Source: Bacteroidota bacterium (GTDB taxonomy: Bacteria; Bacteroidota; Bacteroidia; 2-12-FULL-35-15). Taken from it: a stretch of DNA of 64,000 bases. The stretch covers positions 434,001-498,000 of the forward strand of contig JAQZBR010000002.1 in the NCBI GenBank assembly GCA_029237775.1, in the 5' to 3' direction. A program made the position numbers and the translations under genes. Below, piece after piece: positions 43,801-52,690 of this stretch; position 1 is the stretch's first letter, and the number at the start of each line of letters is the position of its first letter. The notes below the pieces were generated by a model, which saw nothing but the letters and a program-made list of their open reading frames with translations, did no database searches and was not told where the DNA came from.

Positions 43801-46800
43801 TGATTATGTGTCAACCAGCACAGGTTCTTGTGGTACATCATATGAATCAGGAGAAGACAGAGTGTATGCTTTCACTACCACTGGAAGCGAGTGTATAGGT
43901 ATTACGCTTTCGAACGCAAGCACTAGCTCCATCGGTTTCCAAGTATACAGCGGGTGCCCGGGAACTTCGGGAACAACCTGTATAGGCAACGCGGGCGGTG
44001 CATCTTCGGGGTCACTCACTGCAAGTATCACCGTTCCTTCTGCAGGAACTTATTATCTTATTGTTGATACCTGGGCCTCTCCTACTTCTGCAACTTATGA
44101 TCTTGCTATTACAAGTTATGGCACAGGCCCGGCAAACGACTTACCCTGCAATGCAACTTTGATGACCCTCGGTGTTACAGAAACCGGTGATAATAATTGC
44201 AGTGGAAGCGCTTCTGAGCCAGCAGCACCATCCTGCTGGACAACAGGGAATAATAACTCTGTCTGGTTCAAGGTTGTACCTACTGGAACCACGATGAAAA
44301 TCAGAACGAGCCTTGGATCCCTGTCAAACACCCAAATCGCTGTTTATACAGGTACATGTGGCTCTACTTTAACAATGGTTGCGAGTGCGTGTAACGATAA
44401 TGCACCTGCCTGCGGAGGGACCACGGATTATTCTTCTACACTATCCTTAACTGGTTTAACCGGAGGAGTAACATATTATATACGCGTAGATGGTTATAGC
44501 AATCTCGTTGGAACTTTCGGCATCGTAGCTATTGATGGAGCTTCTACATTTCCTCCTATTGCCGGCCAGGATTGCTCTCTTGGAAATCCTGTTTGTAATT
44601 CTACAATGTCTGTGAGTAACCCCGGTTATCAGGGAATTGGTGCTACATGTGATATACCATCTTCCTATTGCCTTGGTTCTGCAGAAAGAGGATCAGCATG
44701 GTACACCTGGACTACCAATGCAGCGGGGAATATTAACTTTGACATCATTCCAAACGACTGGCCGGGTGCACCAAGTACAACAAGTACCGATTATGACTTT
44801 GCATTGTGGAAAATATCAGGATCTGTTTCATGTGCAACAATCCTTAGTGGATCTGCAACACCGGTTGCATGTAACTATAGTGGTTTAGGTGTTACCGGTT
44901 TAAATGCCGCTACAGGAAATGCACCGGCAGCCTATCCCGGTTATGATGGCTCTTATGAACCTCAGGTAGCTTGCGCAAACGGAGATACATGGATCCTTCT
45001 TATAAATAACCACAGTACAAGTACACAGGGTTTCACAATTAATTTTGCAGGCACAGCGCCTATTAATTACACTCCTTCACCAACTTCAATTACATGGTCT
45101 GGAGGCTCAAGCACTTCCTGGAATCTTGCAAGCAACTGGGGTGGCTGTGCGATACCGGTTTGCGGAATTGATGCTACTATCAATACCTTCACAAATCAGC
45201 CAAGCTTAACCTCTGCAATGGGAGTACAATATGTAAAAAACCTAACCATCAATTTGGGTGCAACACTTACTCTTGGTGCCGGAAGCGTACTTCATATATG
45301 CGGGAATTTAGTGAACAACGGAACGATCATCGCCTCCCCTACTTCAACAATTATTTTTGACAATTCTACCGGAGCACAAACAATGACCGGCAATTTTACT
45401 GGCATAAGTAAATTGGGTAATCTTACTATTACCAAAACGGCCGGTACCGTAACAACAAATGACGATATTGAGCTTGGCGGAAACTTTACCACAACCAACA
45501 GCACCAGTATTTTCAACAGCAACGGAAAGTATATAACACTCGCGGGAAATTTCGTCAACGCAACAGGAAATACCACTTTCACAAATATTGGAACTACAGG
45601 TACACTTGAATTTAACGGAAGCGCCACTCAGACCTATAACCAGGGCAGTGCGATACTTGATTTGAATAATGTAGTAATGAACAGCACAAATACCGGAACA
45701 GGAGTTACTTTACAAACTAATATGAATATTGGTTCTGCAGGCACTTTAACCTTAACTGCAGGAAAGATCACCACTACGTCAAGTTTTATGGTAATTGTGG
45801 ACAACTCTACACCTTCATGTGTTTCAACAGGTAATGCTACAAGTTATGTAAACGGGTATTTGAGAAGATATATTGATTTCTCTACCGGTTCCTTCGATTT
45901 CCCTGTCGGGATACTCGCATCTTATCAGCGGGCGAATATTAACTTCACGGTTGCTCCCACGACAATAGAATATTTAACTGCCGACTTCCAAACATATTCC
46001 ACTTTACCGGGACCTTTGGGAACTACTGAGTGCAGCGTAACCTATGACGCCAATGCATTAAATAATGGTTTATGGAACATTGTCGCAAATACCGCAAATA
46101 ATAATACAGGAATGTACGATATGACACTTTATAATACGGGCTATTCGAATGCAGCATCTGCATGGACAATCATGTCGATTCACAATGGCGGAACAACATG
46201 GGGTACTGTAAACGGGAACGGAACAGCCGGAACGTGCGTAACCACGACTGTTACCGCTGTAGAAAGAGATAATATGGTAGGCTTCTCCAAATTCGGAACA
46301 GCTCAATCCGGTTTACCTTTACCAATCGAGCTTCTTTCTTTCACTGGGAAAAACCAAGGTGGAAAAAATAAACTTGAATGGACCACAATGTCTGAAACGA
46401 ATAATGACTATTTCACTCTTGAGCGTTCTGAAAAAGGAAACGTTTTTGAATCGTTTGGTACAAAGGACGGTGCAGGCAACAGCTCTTCCAAAATAGATTA
46501 TACCATGTACGATTATTCCCCGTATAAGGGCATTACATATTACCGATTGAAACAGACTGATTTCAACGGCAAATACACCTACTCTTCCATTGTAGCAATT
46601 GAGAATAAGCTCAACGAAATAGGCGTGACCAATGTGCATCCAAATCCAACCACCGATGATTTAAACTTTGATTTTTCTACACCGGTAAGCGGAACTGTTC
46701 ATATTGAGATCATGGATTATACAGGTAGAATAGTAGTCGATAAAATGGAAAACGTTGAACAAGGAGTTCAATCTTTCAACACTCAAATGGGATTACTCGC

Positions 46801-46876
46801 AAAAGGTGTTTATTCACTTAAGATCAGTTTTGACCATGGAGATTTTATCTCATACACTAAGATCATAAAACAATAA
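40871..46876 (+). CDS. Giant modular T9SS type A surface protein
   Basis: 2001 aa. Signal sequence best seen from a second ATG at 40913 (MKFNSLQTVKRYGIFFLLF). Order of parts by eye: beta-sandwich (45-180), Ig-like (184-280), FN3-like (364-459), a CUB domain (472-580; ACGGTIQDPGG ... FVTIFDGTG), second Ig-like (590-677), four or five pre-peptidase-type PPC sandwiches (679-1223), a larger sandwich (1232-1397), a beta-helix-like stretch with NLVNNGTI (1409-1700), the LPIELLSF module (1816-1910) and a T9SS type A tail (1915-2001; VHPNPTTDDL ... AKGVYSLKI). Likely an adhesin or matrix protein. Rich in Thr/Ser/Gly. Its last about 185 residues are clearly paralogous to those of the 765-aa protein downstream. 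Confidence 0.92.
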   Translation: MIKSTTSINKKNSLMKFNSLQTVKRYGIFFLLFLLLASKSSTATVTITSPTLAISTCSFPSAYNGLGNIVITEGATSDFAVGTGVTFILTAPANFEFLPGTGTVAVTGNNISGASISVAVSTITVTYSIGNTNKSDVITISGIQVRAITGATAANTVKRTGGTGTIAGLVNTTPVATLSSTLSSSPTSITSQPSAVTVCPGANPSFTIAASGTSLSYQWQEDPNTGTFANITNGGIYSGATTTTLTLTGVPASNTNYKYRCVVTGCGTSATSNQAILTVNAVTTAAAGSDQTVCVSTATLAGNTATSGTGAWTVVSGTGTVTTPSSPTSGVTGLTLGASTTFRWTITNAPCSSLDDIIITYSAGPASAPGGSAATTINNFSFNANWTAVASATGYYLDVATDAAFTTLVSGYSNLDVANVTTYNVTGLSPGTTYYYRVRAYNNCGPNATYSNTITVTTTNVPYTVPSSGNNSITACGGTIQDPGGSANYGFNANGYTVINPAIAGYVVSLNFTQFATEASWDFVTIFDGTGTGGTVLYNGSGTTLPGTITSTSGPLTIRFTSDGVTNAAGFTATISCIGSCSGTPTAGSAVASVTSITSCASPSTTLSLSGASTQTALTYQWQSAPAAAGPWTNISGATAATYSTGVYGNTYFRCIITCTSSGLSSTSASVLVNSTISGVANDNCSGAIALTMNSYGSCTSTSAGTVTCASASNTSTGACFGNPNDDIWYSFVATASTHYITLTTASGFDAYQQLYSGSCGALTSIQCSDADVFTASGLTVGSTYYIRVYSYSATAPANGNLTMCVAAPPVCPGALGSGNVNIASLPYNVTGQTTCSAGNELTTSNTATCGSSSYFYDADKVYIFTPSASGQITVTMNSTQSWTGATLFAGCPFSGTCVNYVQTSSSGTKSFCANVTSGVTYYLVIDSYITTGSCITSFSLDITAPSGIPAGTVCATAPTISLPYTATGQTTACYGNDYVSTSTGSCGTSYESGEDRVYAFTTTGSECIGITLSNASTSSIGFQVYSGCPGTSGTTCIGNAGGASSGSLTASITVPSAGTYYLIVDTWASPTSATYDLAITSYGTGPANDLPCNATLMTLGVTETGDNNCSGSASEPAAPSCWTTGNNNSVWFKVVPTGTTMKIRTSLGSLSNTQIAVYTGTCGSTLTMVASACNDNAPACGGTTDYSSTLSLTGLTGGVTYYIRVDGYSNLVGTFGIVAIDGASTFPPIAGQDCSLGNPVCNSTMSVSNPGYQGIGATCDIPSSYCLGSAERGSAWYTWTTNAAGNINFDIIPNDWPGAPSTTSTDYDFALWKISGSVSCATILSGSATPVACNYSGLGVTGLNAATGNAPAAYPGYDGSYEPQVACANGDTWILLINNHSTSTQGFTINFAGTAPINYTPSPTSITWSGGSSTSWNLASNWGGCAIPVCGIDATINTFTNQPSLTSAMGVQYVKNLTINLGATLTLGAGSVLHICGNLVNNGTIIASPTSTIIFDNSTGAQTMTGNFTGISKLGNLTITKTAGTVTTNDDIELGGNFTTTNSTSIFNSNGKYITLAGNFVNATGNTTFTNIGTTGTLEFNGSATQTYNQGSAILDLNNVVMNSTNTGTGVTLQTNMNIGSAGTLTLTAGKITTTSSFMVIVDNSTPSCVSTGNATSYVNGYLRRYIDFSTGSFDFPVGILASYQRANINFTVAPTTIEYLTADFQTYSTLPGPLGTTECSVTYDANALNNGLWNIVANTANNNTGMYDMTLYNTGYSNAASAWTIMSIHNGGTTWGTVNGNGTAGTCVTTTVTAVERDNMVGFSKFGTAQSGLPLPIELLSFTGKNQGGKNKLEWTTMSETNNDYFTLERSEKGNVFESFGTKDGAGNSSSKIDYTMYDYSPYKGITYYRLKQTDFNGKYTYSSIVAIENKLNEIGVTNVHPNPTTDDLNFDFSTPVSGTVHIEIMDYTGRIVVDKMENVEQGVQSFNTQMGLLAKGVYSLKISFDHGDFISYTKIIKQ

Positions 46877-46901
46877 TCTCAAAAGAAAATTTTTCCATCC
46901 G

Positions 46902-46932
46902 AAGCCTCCGTTAATTACGGAGGCTTTTTTTT
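46902..46932 (+). terminator. Terminator of the giant gene
   Basis: AAGCCTCCGT / ACGGAGGCTT, 5-nt loop, then a run of eight T. Confidence 0.9.
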
Positions 46933-47027
46933 ACATTACATGTCCCGCAATTTCTTTAACAGTAATTTATCTGATAATCAAAATCTTACCGGACCTAATT
47001 CAGAGTGATCAGAAGTTCTGCTTTCCC

Positions 47028-47035
47028 TAATTTTG
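47028..47035 (+). promoter_or_regulatory. -7 promoter element of the second surface-protein unit
   Basis: TAATTTTG, an exact TAnnTTTG match, 22 nt before the ATG at 47058. Confidence 0.5.
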
Positions 47036-47057
47036 ATTTACTCAATAATCAGGTGCA

Positions 47058-47429
47058 ATGCTTAAAAGATCCATTTTATTCATAACACTTTCAACTATTA
47101 CATTCTATGGTTACGCTCAGGGCCCTAATCCTTCAGTGGTCAACAACACTTTTACAAATCCAATAATACTATCTCATTATTCATTAGCAGAGTTGCAGGC
47201 TTTATCCGCGAAAAAGATCGCTTCTATAAACTATTACTATACCGAGTCTTTCATCCTTGATAGCATTGCCTGCAACGAATGCAGACCATTTGAACCCGAG
47301 AAATTCGATGTGTCACAATTTGAACAGTTCAGACAGCAAAGTACACGATATATAAGAGACTATACAAAGTACGGATACAGGCTTACGTTACTATCAAGAG
47401 ATGAAATGAAATATCCACCGTTGCGCTAA
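47058..47429 (+). CDS. Small secreted protein preceding the 765-aa T9SS protein
   Basis: 123 aa. Signal peptide (MLKRSILFITLSTITFYGYAQ), then a polar alpha-rich region with a CNEC pair in SIACNECRPFEPEKFD and many Tyr/Arg. No family recognised. It is 11 nt upstream of the T9SS protein gene, the same arrangement as the 132-aa gene before the giant, though the two small proteins do not look alike in sequence. Probably co-transcribed from the -7 element at 47028. Confidence 0.8.
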   Translation: MLKRSILFITLSTITFYGYAQGPNPSVVNNTFTNPIILSHYSLAELQALSAKKIASINYYYTESFILDSIACNECRPFEPEKFDVSQFEQFRQQSTRYIRDYTKYGYRLTLLSRDEMKYPPLR

Positions 47430-47440
47430 TCACATTTATT

Positions 47441-49738
47441 TTGAAAAGGTTTCTGATCTTGTTTGGAGTTTTACTTTCCGTTCTTTCGGCCAGAGGACAA
47501 ACAGATGCATGCGGTGCATCCGCAACACTCCTAACGCCCGGAGCGCCAGGTGCAACATGCTCTGGTGTAGCAGGTAGTACCGTAACCGGATTTACTGACA
47601 GTAATCAGGGATGCACCGATGGCGCAGAAGACGATGATGGGTGGTACAGATTTGTTGCCACAGCAACTTCACACACAATTACTGTTGACGGTGCGAATAA
47701 CATGGATGCAGTTCTTGGCATCTATAATTCCTGCGGAGGTACACAGCCTGCAGGTGGCGGATGTGTCGATGCTGGCTCTGATGGTGATAATGAAACCCGC
47801 ACAATAACAGGGCTTACTGTCGGAAATACTTATTTAATCTGTGTTCACGATTATAATAATGGTGGCGGTGATTTCACCATCTGTATTACAACACCCGCCC
47901 TTCCCCCTACTAACGATGCCTGCAGTTCCCCTATCAGTTTAACACCGGGAACAACGTGTTCACCAACATCGGGAAGCACCTCGCTGGCAACTCAAAGCGG
48001 ACAAGGTTGTACGCTTGGAAATGAAGATGATGACGTATGGTATGCCTTTGTCGCTAGTTCAACAACTCATACAGTAACAGTAAATGGGGCAGCAAATATG
48101 GATGCCGTGCTTGGGGTGTACTCAACCTGTGCAGGCAGCCAGCCTACCGGAGGGACATGTGTCGATGCTTCAGGCTCCGATGGCAACGAAACAGCAACCC
48201 TGACTGGTTTAACAATCGGATCCACCTATCTTATCTGCATCTATGATTATAATGCCGGTGGTGGTGATTTCACGATCTGCGTAACCCAACCTGTAACAAA
48301 TGACCTGTGCAGCGGTGCGATAACTGCTACCTGCGGAAACACTTACACCGGATCAACCGGGACAGCCACATCTGCCGGTGACCCTTCTTCATTATGCGGG
48401 GTAACTCCTGATGCCAATGGTGTGTGGTATGCATTTTCCGGAACAGGAGATAATATTACAGCCAGTCTTTGCGGCTCTTCCTATGATACCCAAATAAATA
48501 TATACTCGGGAAGCTGCGGTTCATTAGGTTGCGTGGCGGGTAATGATGAATATTGCGGCAGCAGCTCACAGGTTACGTTCACTTCAACAATTGGCGTAAC
48601 ATATTATATTCTGGTAAATGGTTACAATGGCGCTTCAGGAAATTATTCTCTGGCGATCACATGTACTGTCCCGCCTCCTGCTACTGCGGCTGATTGTGGA
48701 GCGGGCACCACTATTTGTTCAAATACTTCTTTTAACGGCAATAGTGGCGGAGGAGGAAATATCACAGATTTTACGAACGCAAATACAGATTGTCTTGATG
48801 CCCCCGAACATCAGACCTCATGGTATTATTTTTCTTCAACAACCAATGGCACTATTGGAATGACCATTACTCCCGCCCTTACTACTGACGATTATGATTG
48901 GGCTATCTGGGGACCCTTAGCAAGTGTCACTTGTCCACCTTCCAGTACACCCATCCGGTGCTCTGCAGCCGATGGTAATGGAACGGCCGCTAACATTACA
49001 GGACTCGGAAACGGAGCCGCTGACGTTTCCGAAGGCCCTTTTGGGAACGGCTGGGTGTCATCGTTAAATGTGCTTGCGGGTGAAATTTATGTAATGGTGC
49101 TTGATAACTGGACCGCCAGCAACTCGCCTTTTACGCTTAGCTGGCAGCTCACAAACGGGGCAAACCTGAATTGCGTACCACTACCTGTTGAGCTTATTTC
49201 TTTTACCGGAACCAACGACAGAGGAAAAAACAATATAGAATGGATTACTGCATCAGAAACAAATAATGATTTTTTCATTCTTCAACGTTCCCGGGATGGC
49301 ATTATGTATGAGGATCTGATAACAAAAGATGCAGCAGGTAACAGTTCTGCCAATATTGTTTATAGAGCTACAGATACAGATCCTTTTTCTGATAAAACTT
49401 ATTACAGGCTTAAACAGATCGACTTTGACGGACGCTCAACTTATTCATCTGTAATTTCGATAGTATCTTCCCTCGCAGAAATTGTGATGCAAAACCTGCA
49501 TCCGAATCCGGCAAGCGAAGAATTTTATTTCGACTTCTATACTCCTGTCGAAGGGATGATAAAAATTGAGCTTATCGATTTAACCGGAAGAGTGGTCTTA
49601 AATAAAACCGAAAATCTCTCCCAAGGAATGACCATCATTAACACTCAGATAAGCTCTGTAGCAAAAGGTATTTACTCCCTGAAAGTCGAATTCGGTGACA
49701 ACGAATTCAGGTCCATAGCAAAGATCGTTCGTAATTAA
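47441..49738 (+). CDS. T9SS type A surface protein with PPC-like domains
   Basis: 765 aa, starting at TTG 47441 (LKRFLILFGVLLSVLSARGQ signal). Three PPC-like sandwiches at about 20-150, 157-285 and 290-405 (the first two nearly parallel: ED-DD-(G/V)-WY-(R/A)-FVA, NMDAVLG, GGGDFTIC), a larger sandwich (410-580), the LPVELISF module and a type A tail (680-765; LHPNPASEEFYF, AKGIYSLKV). Likely a surface-attached or released binding protein. It shares its last two domains with the 2001-aa protein. Confidence 0.92.
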   Translation: MKRFLILFGVLLSVLSARGQTDACGASATLLTPGAPGATCSGVAGSTVTGFTDSNQGCTDGAEDDDGWYRFVATATSHTITVDGANNMDAVLGIYNSCGGTQPAGGGCVDAGSDGDNETRTITGLTVGNTYLICVHDYNNGGGDFTICITTPALPPTNDACSSPISLTPGTTCSPTSGSTSLATQSGQGCTLGNEDDDVWYAFVASSTTHTVTVNGAANMDAVLGVYSTCAGSQPTGGTCVDASGSDGNETATLTGLTIGSTYLICIYDYNAGGGDFTICVTQPVTNDLCSGAITATCGNTYTGSTGTATSAGDPSSLCGVTPDANGVWYAFSGTGDNITASLCGSSYDTQINIYSGSCGSLGCVAGNDEYCGSSSQVTFTSTIGVTYYILVNGYNGASGNYSLAITCTVPPPATAADCGAGTTICSNTSFNGNSGGGGNITDFTNANTDCLDAPEHQTSWYYFSSTTNGTIGMTITPALTTDDYDWAIWGPLASVTCPPSSTPIRCSAADGNGTAANITGLGNGAADVSEGPFGNGWVSSLNVLAGEIYVMVLDNWTASNSPFTLSWQLTNGANLNCVPLPVELISFTGTNDRGKNNIEWITASETNNDFFILQRSRDGIMYEDLITKDAAGNSSANIVYRATDTDPFSDKTYYRLKQIDFDGRSTYSSVISIVSSLAEIVMQNLHPNPASEEFYFDFYTPVEGMIKIELIDLTGRVVLNKTENLSQGMTIINTQISSVAKGIYSLKVEFGDNEFRSIAKIVRN

Positions 49739-49862
49739 CACATCCATATTTATTTCTTCTGTTTCGTTTAAACGGTTTTGAAACCTTAGTTTCACCGCAT
49801 TATAAACATCGCTATTCTGAAATAAATCTTTAAATTCGTATCGGTTTTTTGAATTGCAAAGG

Positions 49863-50918
49863 ATGACCTTAAATAAATATCTGATTTTACTGATTGCCGT
49901 AATTGCCAACTTTGATTGTTTTTCTCAATTGAGTGCAAATGCAGGTCCGGATAAGTTTATTTGTCCCTCCACTTCAGTGGTGATCGGGGGCTCACCTACA
50001 GCATCAGGTGGTCTTGCGCCATACACTTATACCTGGACACCTTCTACCGGTCTTAATGCGACTAATGTTTCAAATCCGACCTCAAGCCCTGCTTCAAACA
50101 TGACCTATACCGTAACCGTTAGGGATGATACAGGTTTGGTGAGATCCGATATTGTAACCGTTTTTGTAAATGATATTATTTTAGTTACTGCTGGCGAAGA
50201 TGCTACCTTATGCGAATATCAATCGGTAGGGATTGGGTCCTCCGGCAATAATTACAGTGGAATAACATACTCCTGGTCACCGGGAAGTACCTTGAATGAT
50301 TCTACGAGCGGGGCACCTACAGCTTCTCCCGGAACAACGAGCATTACCTATACATTAACGATCAGTACTCTTGCCTGCTCATCCCGAGTGGACCATGTAA
50401 CTGTAAATGTTATTCCGACTCCGGATATTTATGCCGGTCCTGATACCACTATTAAGGAAGGAGAGATAGCAATCCTTAATGCTTCTGGCGGCTTTCGATA
50501 TGCGTGGGGGAACACTCCTGATATCAAATACGAATATTCGCAAAGCTGCGATGTTGAACCTGTTCGTACGACAACGTATTATCTTTATGGTACGGATGAA
50601 ACAGGGCAGTGTCCCGGGTACGATGAAGTTACTGTCTTCGTTGAACCTTCAAAGGATATAGTGATCTACAATACTTTCACCCCAAATGGCGATGGCAATA
50701 ATGATCACTGGTATATAGGAAATATTCAAAAGTATCCGGATAACAGCCTTGAAGTTTTTAATAGATATGGCAAACTGGTTTACAAGACCAATGCTTATCT
50801 GAATACATGGGATGGACGTGTTGGCGGTGAAGAATTGCCTTCAGGTACTTATTTTTATGACCTGGATCTTGGAAATGGGGATGGAAAATTTCACGGTACA
50901 GTTACAATTATTAAATAA
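49863..50918 (+). CDS. T9SS type B (gliding motility-associated C-terminal domain) protein with PKD-like repeats
   Basis: 351 aa from the ATG at 49863 (a TTG nine bases earlier is less likely). Signal peptide (ending CFSQ), three PKD/SprB-like segments of about 90 residues (ANAGPDKFICPSTSVVIGG, GEDATLCEYQSVGIGS, YAGPDTTIKEGEIAIL), and a type B sorting domain (about 270-351; FTPNGDGNNDHW, VFNRYGKLVYKT, LPSGTYFYDLDL). Type B substrates need a PorP/SprF partner, which is encoded directly next. Probably an adhesin. Confidence 0.93.
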   Translation: MTLNKYLILLIAVIANFDCFSQLSANAGPDKFICPSTSVVIGGSPTASGGLAPYTYTWTPSTGLNATNVSNPTSSPASNMTYTVTVRDDTGLVRSDIVTVFVNDIILVTAGEDATLCEYQSVGIGSSGNNYSGITYSWSPGSTLNDSTSGAPTASPGTTSITYTLTISTLACSSRVDHVTVNVIPTPDIYAGPDTTIKEGEIAILNASGGFRYAWGNTPDIKYEYSQSCDVEPVRTTTYYLYGTDETGQCPGYDEVTVFVEPSKDIVIYNTFTPNGDGNNDHWYIGNIQKYPDNSLEVFNRYGKLVYKTNAYLNTWDGRVGGEELPSGTYFYDLDLGNGDGKFHGTVTIIK

Positions 50919-51878
50919 ATGAAGAATTATATAAGGTTTTTCTTTTCGCTTTTCATATTGCCGCTTTTTTCTTCAGCTCAGCAGATGCCTTATTATTCCC
51001 AATACAGGAGTAATCTTTATATGTTAAATCCCGGGGTTACAGGAACAAAAAAACTCGTTGATGCGAGGATCAACTACCGCAATCAATGGACGGGTTATGA
51101 AAATGCGCCTAAAACTTACAACCTGAGTGCTCACAGCAGATTTTTAAAGGGCAAAATGGGTGCTGGATTTTATGTTATGCAGGACCAGATCGGTCCGTCT
51201 AAACAAATGAATCTTGGCCTCAGCTATGCTTATCATATAAGATTCCCTGATGTTGAACTATCAGCGGGTGTAGCCGCAAACTTCTCCAAACATACGCTTG
51301 ATGGCAATAAAATGTTCCTTCATAATACACAAGACCCGGCCCTCAATCAACATACAACAAACAGCACCTGGGTTCCTGATGCTAACGCAGGGATCTATCT
51401 TTATAACGACAGGTTTCATGTTGGCCTGAGCGCTTTGCATATGCTGGAGTCAACAGCTGAATTCTACAAAAATGATAGCACAAAAAAAGGCTTGATAAAA
51501 TATGCTGACCATGTAAATTTCACGTTGGGTTACAACTATTCCCAGCACCCTGACTTTATTTTTGAAAGCACACTCTATGGAACATATATAGCAGGTACTC
51601 CATTTAATCTTGATTATACATTAAGAGTGCATTATCGCCAGATGGTTTTTGCAGGTCTTTCTTTGCGACTTCGGGATGCTGTGGCGCTACATTTGGGGTT
51701 TACGATTCTGGAAGATTTTCAGGTGAGCTATTCTTATGACTTTTTAACCAGTAAGATCGGAAACTATAGCAGCGGATCACATGAAATAATGCTCGTTTTC
51801 AGCAGCAGCATCTTTAAGCAGAAGCATGGCCGTGTTAATGATAAGTTTCTTCATCAGCGTTACGGCTATCTTTTCTAG
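50919..51878 (+). CDS. PorP/SprF family type IX secretion membrane protein
   Basis: 319 aa, start codon directly after the preceding stop. Signal peptide, then the family start QMPYYSQYRSNLYMLNPG and the beta-barrel features (RNQWTGYENAPKTYNLSAHS, SYAYHIRFPDVELSAGV). Such proteins sit in the outer membrane and help export or anchor the type B protein encoded beside them. It is convergent with the VanX-like gene, one base apart. Confidence 0.92.
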   Translation: MKNYIRFFFSLFILPLFSSAQQMPYYSQYRSNLYMLNPGVTGTKKLVDARINYRNQWTGYENAPKTYNLSAHSRFLKGKMGAGFYVMQDQIGPSKQMNLGLSYAYHIRFPDVELSAGVAANFSKHTLDGNKMFLHNTQDPALNQHTTNSTWVPDANAGIYLYNDRFHVGLSALHMLESTAEFYKNDSTKKGLIKYADHVNFTLGYNYSQHPDFIFESTLYGTYIAGTPFNLDYTLRVHYRQMVFAGLSLRLRDAVALHLGFTILEDFQVSYSYDFLTSKIGNYSSGSHEIMLVFSSSIFKQKHGRVNDKFLHQRYGYLF

Positions 51879-52649
51879 TTATTCGATAATCTTATATTTT
51901 TTTATAGCTTCACTCCGTGTGCAGGAATTGAAATGCCACCACTCTGTTGTTATAGGCAAAAATCCTGCAGCTGTCATCGCATCACGCAATACCTCGCGGT
52001 TAAACAGCTGTTTATAGCTTAACTTTTTTTCCTTGATCATCCTGTCTTCCTCTCTCGGATAAGCCAGCTCCCCAAAAAAGTCGTAAGGAGTTCCCATATC
52101 CAGCTCAATCCCATTCTCATCTATAATACTCAGATCAACGGCCGCACCGAAATTATGGACAGAGCCATTCTGAGGATTTGAAACATATTTACTTCTTTCG
52201 GAAGCCGGTACTGCAATTGTATCCCACATTTTAAACTGAATGCTTCTCGGCCGCACACCGTCAAAAACGATCAATGAATAGTAAGGAAATTTAGAATGAA
52301 GGATCGTCTGGGCATCTTTTAGCTTCCTGGCTACATCCGGCCGCAGATAACATTTCTCGAGATCACCGTACATATCAAGAAACAAGAAGTTATCACATCC
52401 CGAATATTTCAGGTCTACCTTAATACTGGAATCGACAGTTTCTATATCCACGAGACCGGATTTAATAAAATAGAGTTCTATTTCTGATTTCTCTTTGGAT
52501 GAAACCGGGGGAAGTGTGTTTTTTTCTGCAAGAGAAACGCTGTCAATTGGTTCAGATCTTTCAGCAACAGGATTATACTTCTTGACAGGAGTCTCACACG
52601 CAGTGAGAACTCCAAAAAAAAATAAACAAAAAATTAACTGCTGTCTCAT
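51879..52649 (-). CDS. D-alanyl-D-alanine dipeptidase-like lipoprotein (VanX/DdpX, M15D)
   Basis: 256 aa. Lipobox LTAC (Cys18). M15 metallopeptidase with the zinc set SVHNFGAAVD (His165, Asp172), EWWHF (catalytic Glu236, His239) and FDGVRPRSIQ near Arg133. It hydrolyses D-Ala-D-Ala; no vanH or vanA gene lies nearby, so a role in wall turnover or D-Ala recycling is more likely than glycopeptide resistance. Divergent from ctlX. Confidence 0.9.
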   Translation of the reverse strand: MRQQLIFCLFFFGVLTACETPVKKYNPVAERSEPIDSVSLAEKNTLPPVSSKEKSEIELYFIKSGLVDIETVDSSIKVDLKYSGCDNFLFLDMYGDLEKCYLRPDVARKLKDAQTILHSKFPYYSLIVFDGVRPRSIQFKMWDTIAVPASERSKYVSNPQNGSVHNFGAAVDLSIIDENGIELDMGTPYDFFGELAYPREEDRMIKEKKLSYKQLFNREVLRDAMTAAGFLPITTEWWHFNSCTRSEAIKKYKIIE

Positions 52650-52677
52650 TTCCGACTGTAAAGTTAAGTATAATTAA

Positions 52678-52685
52678 TACTTTTG
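52678..52685 (+). promoter_or_regulatory. -7 promoter element of ctlX, predicted leaderless
   Basis: TACTTTTG, an exact TAnnTTTG match, with its last base five bases before the ATG at 52691, so +1 would be at or next to the start codon. Confidence 0.55.
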
Positions 52686-52690
52686 CTTTA

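Noticed and set aside
41056-46639. Minus-strand open frames of 70-111 residues opposite the giant gene
   Set aside because: Val/Pro-rich products are the mirror of the Thr/Ala/Gly-rich coding strand; no independent signals.
51879-52649. Vancomycin resistance cluster (vanX)
   Set aside because: No vanH, vanA, vanR or vanS gene nearby; the protein is a lipoprotein of the general M15D type.
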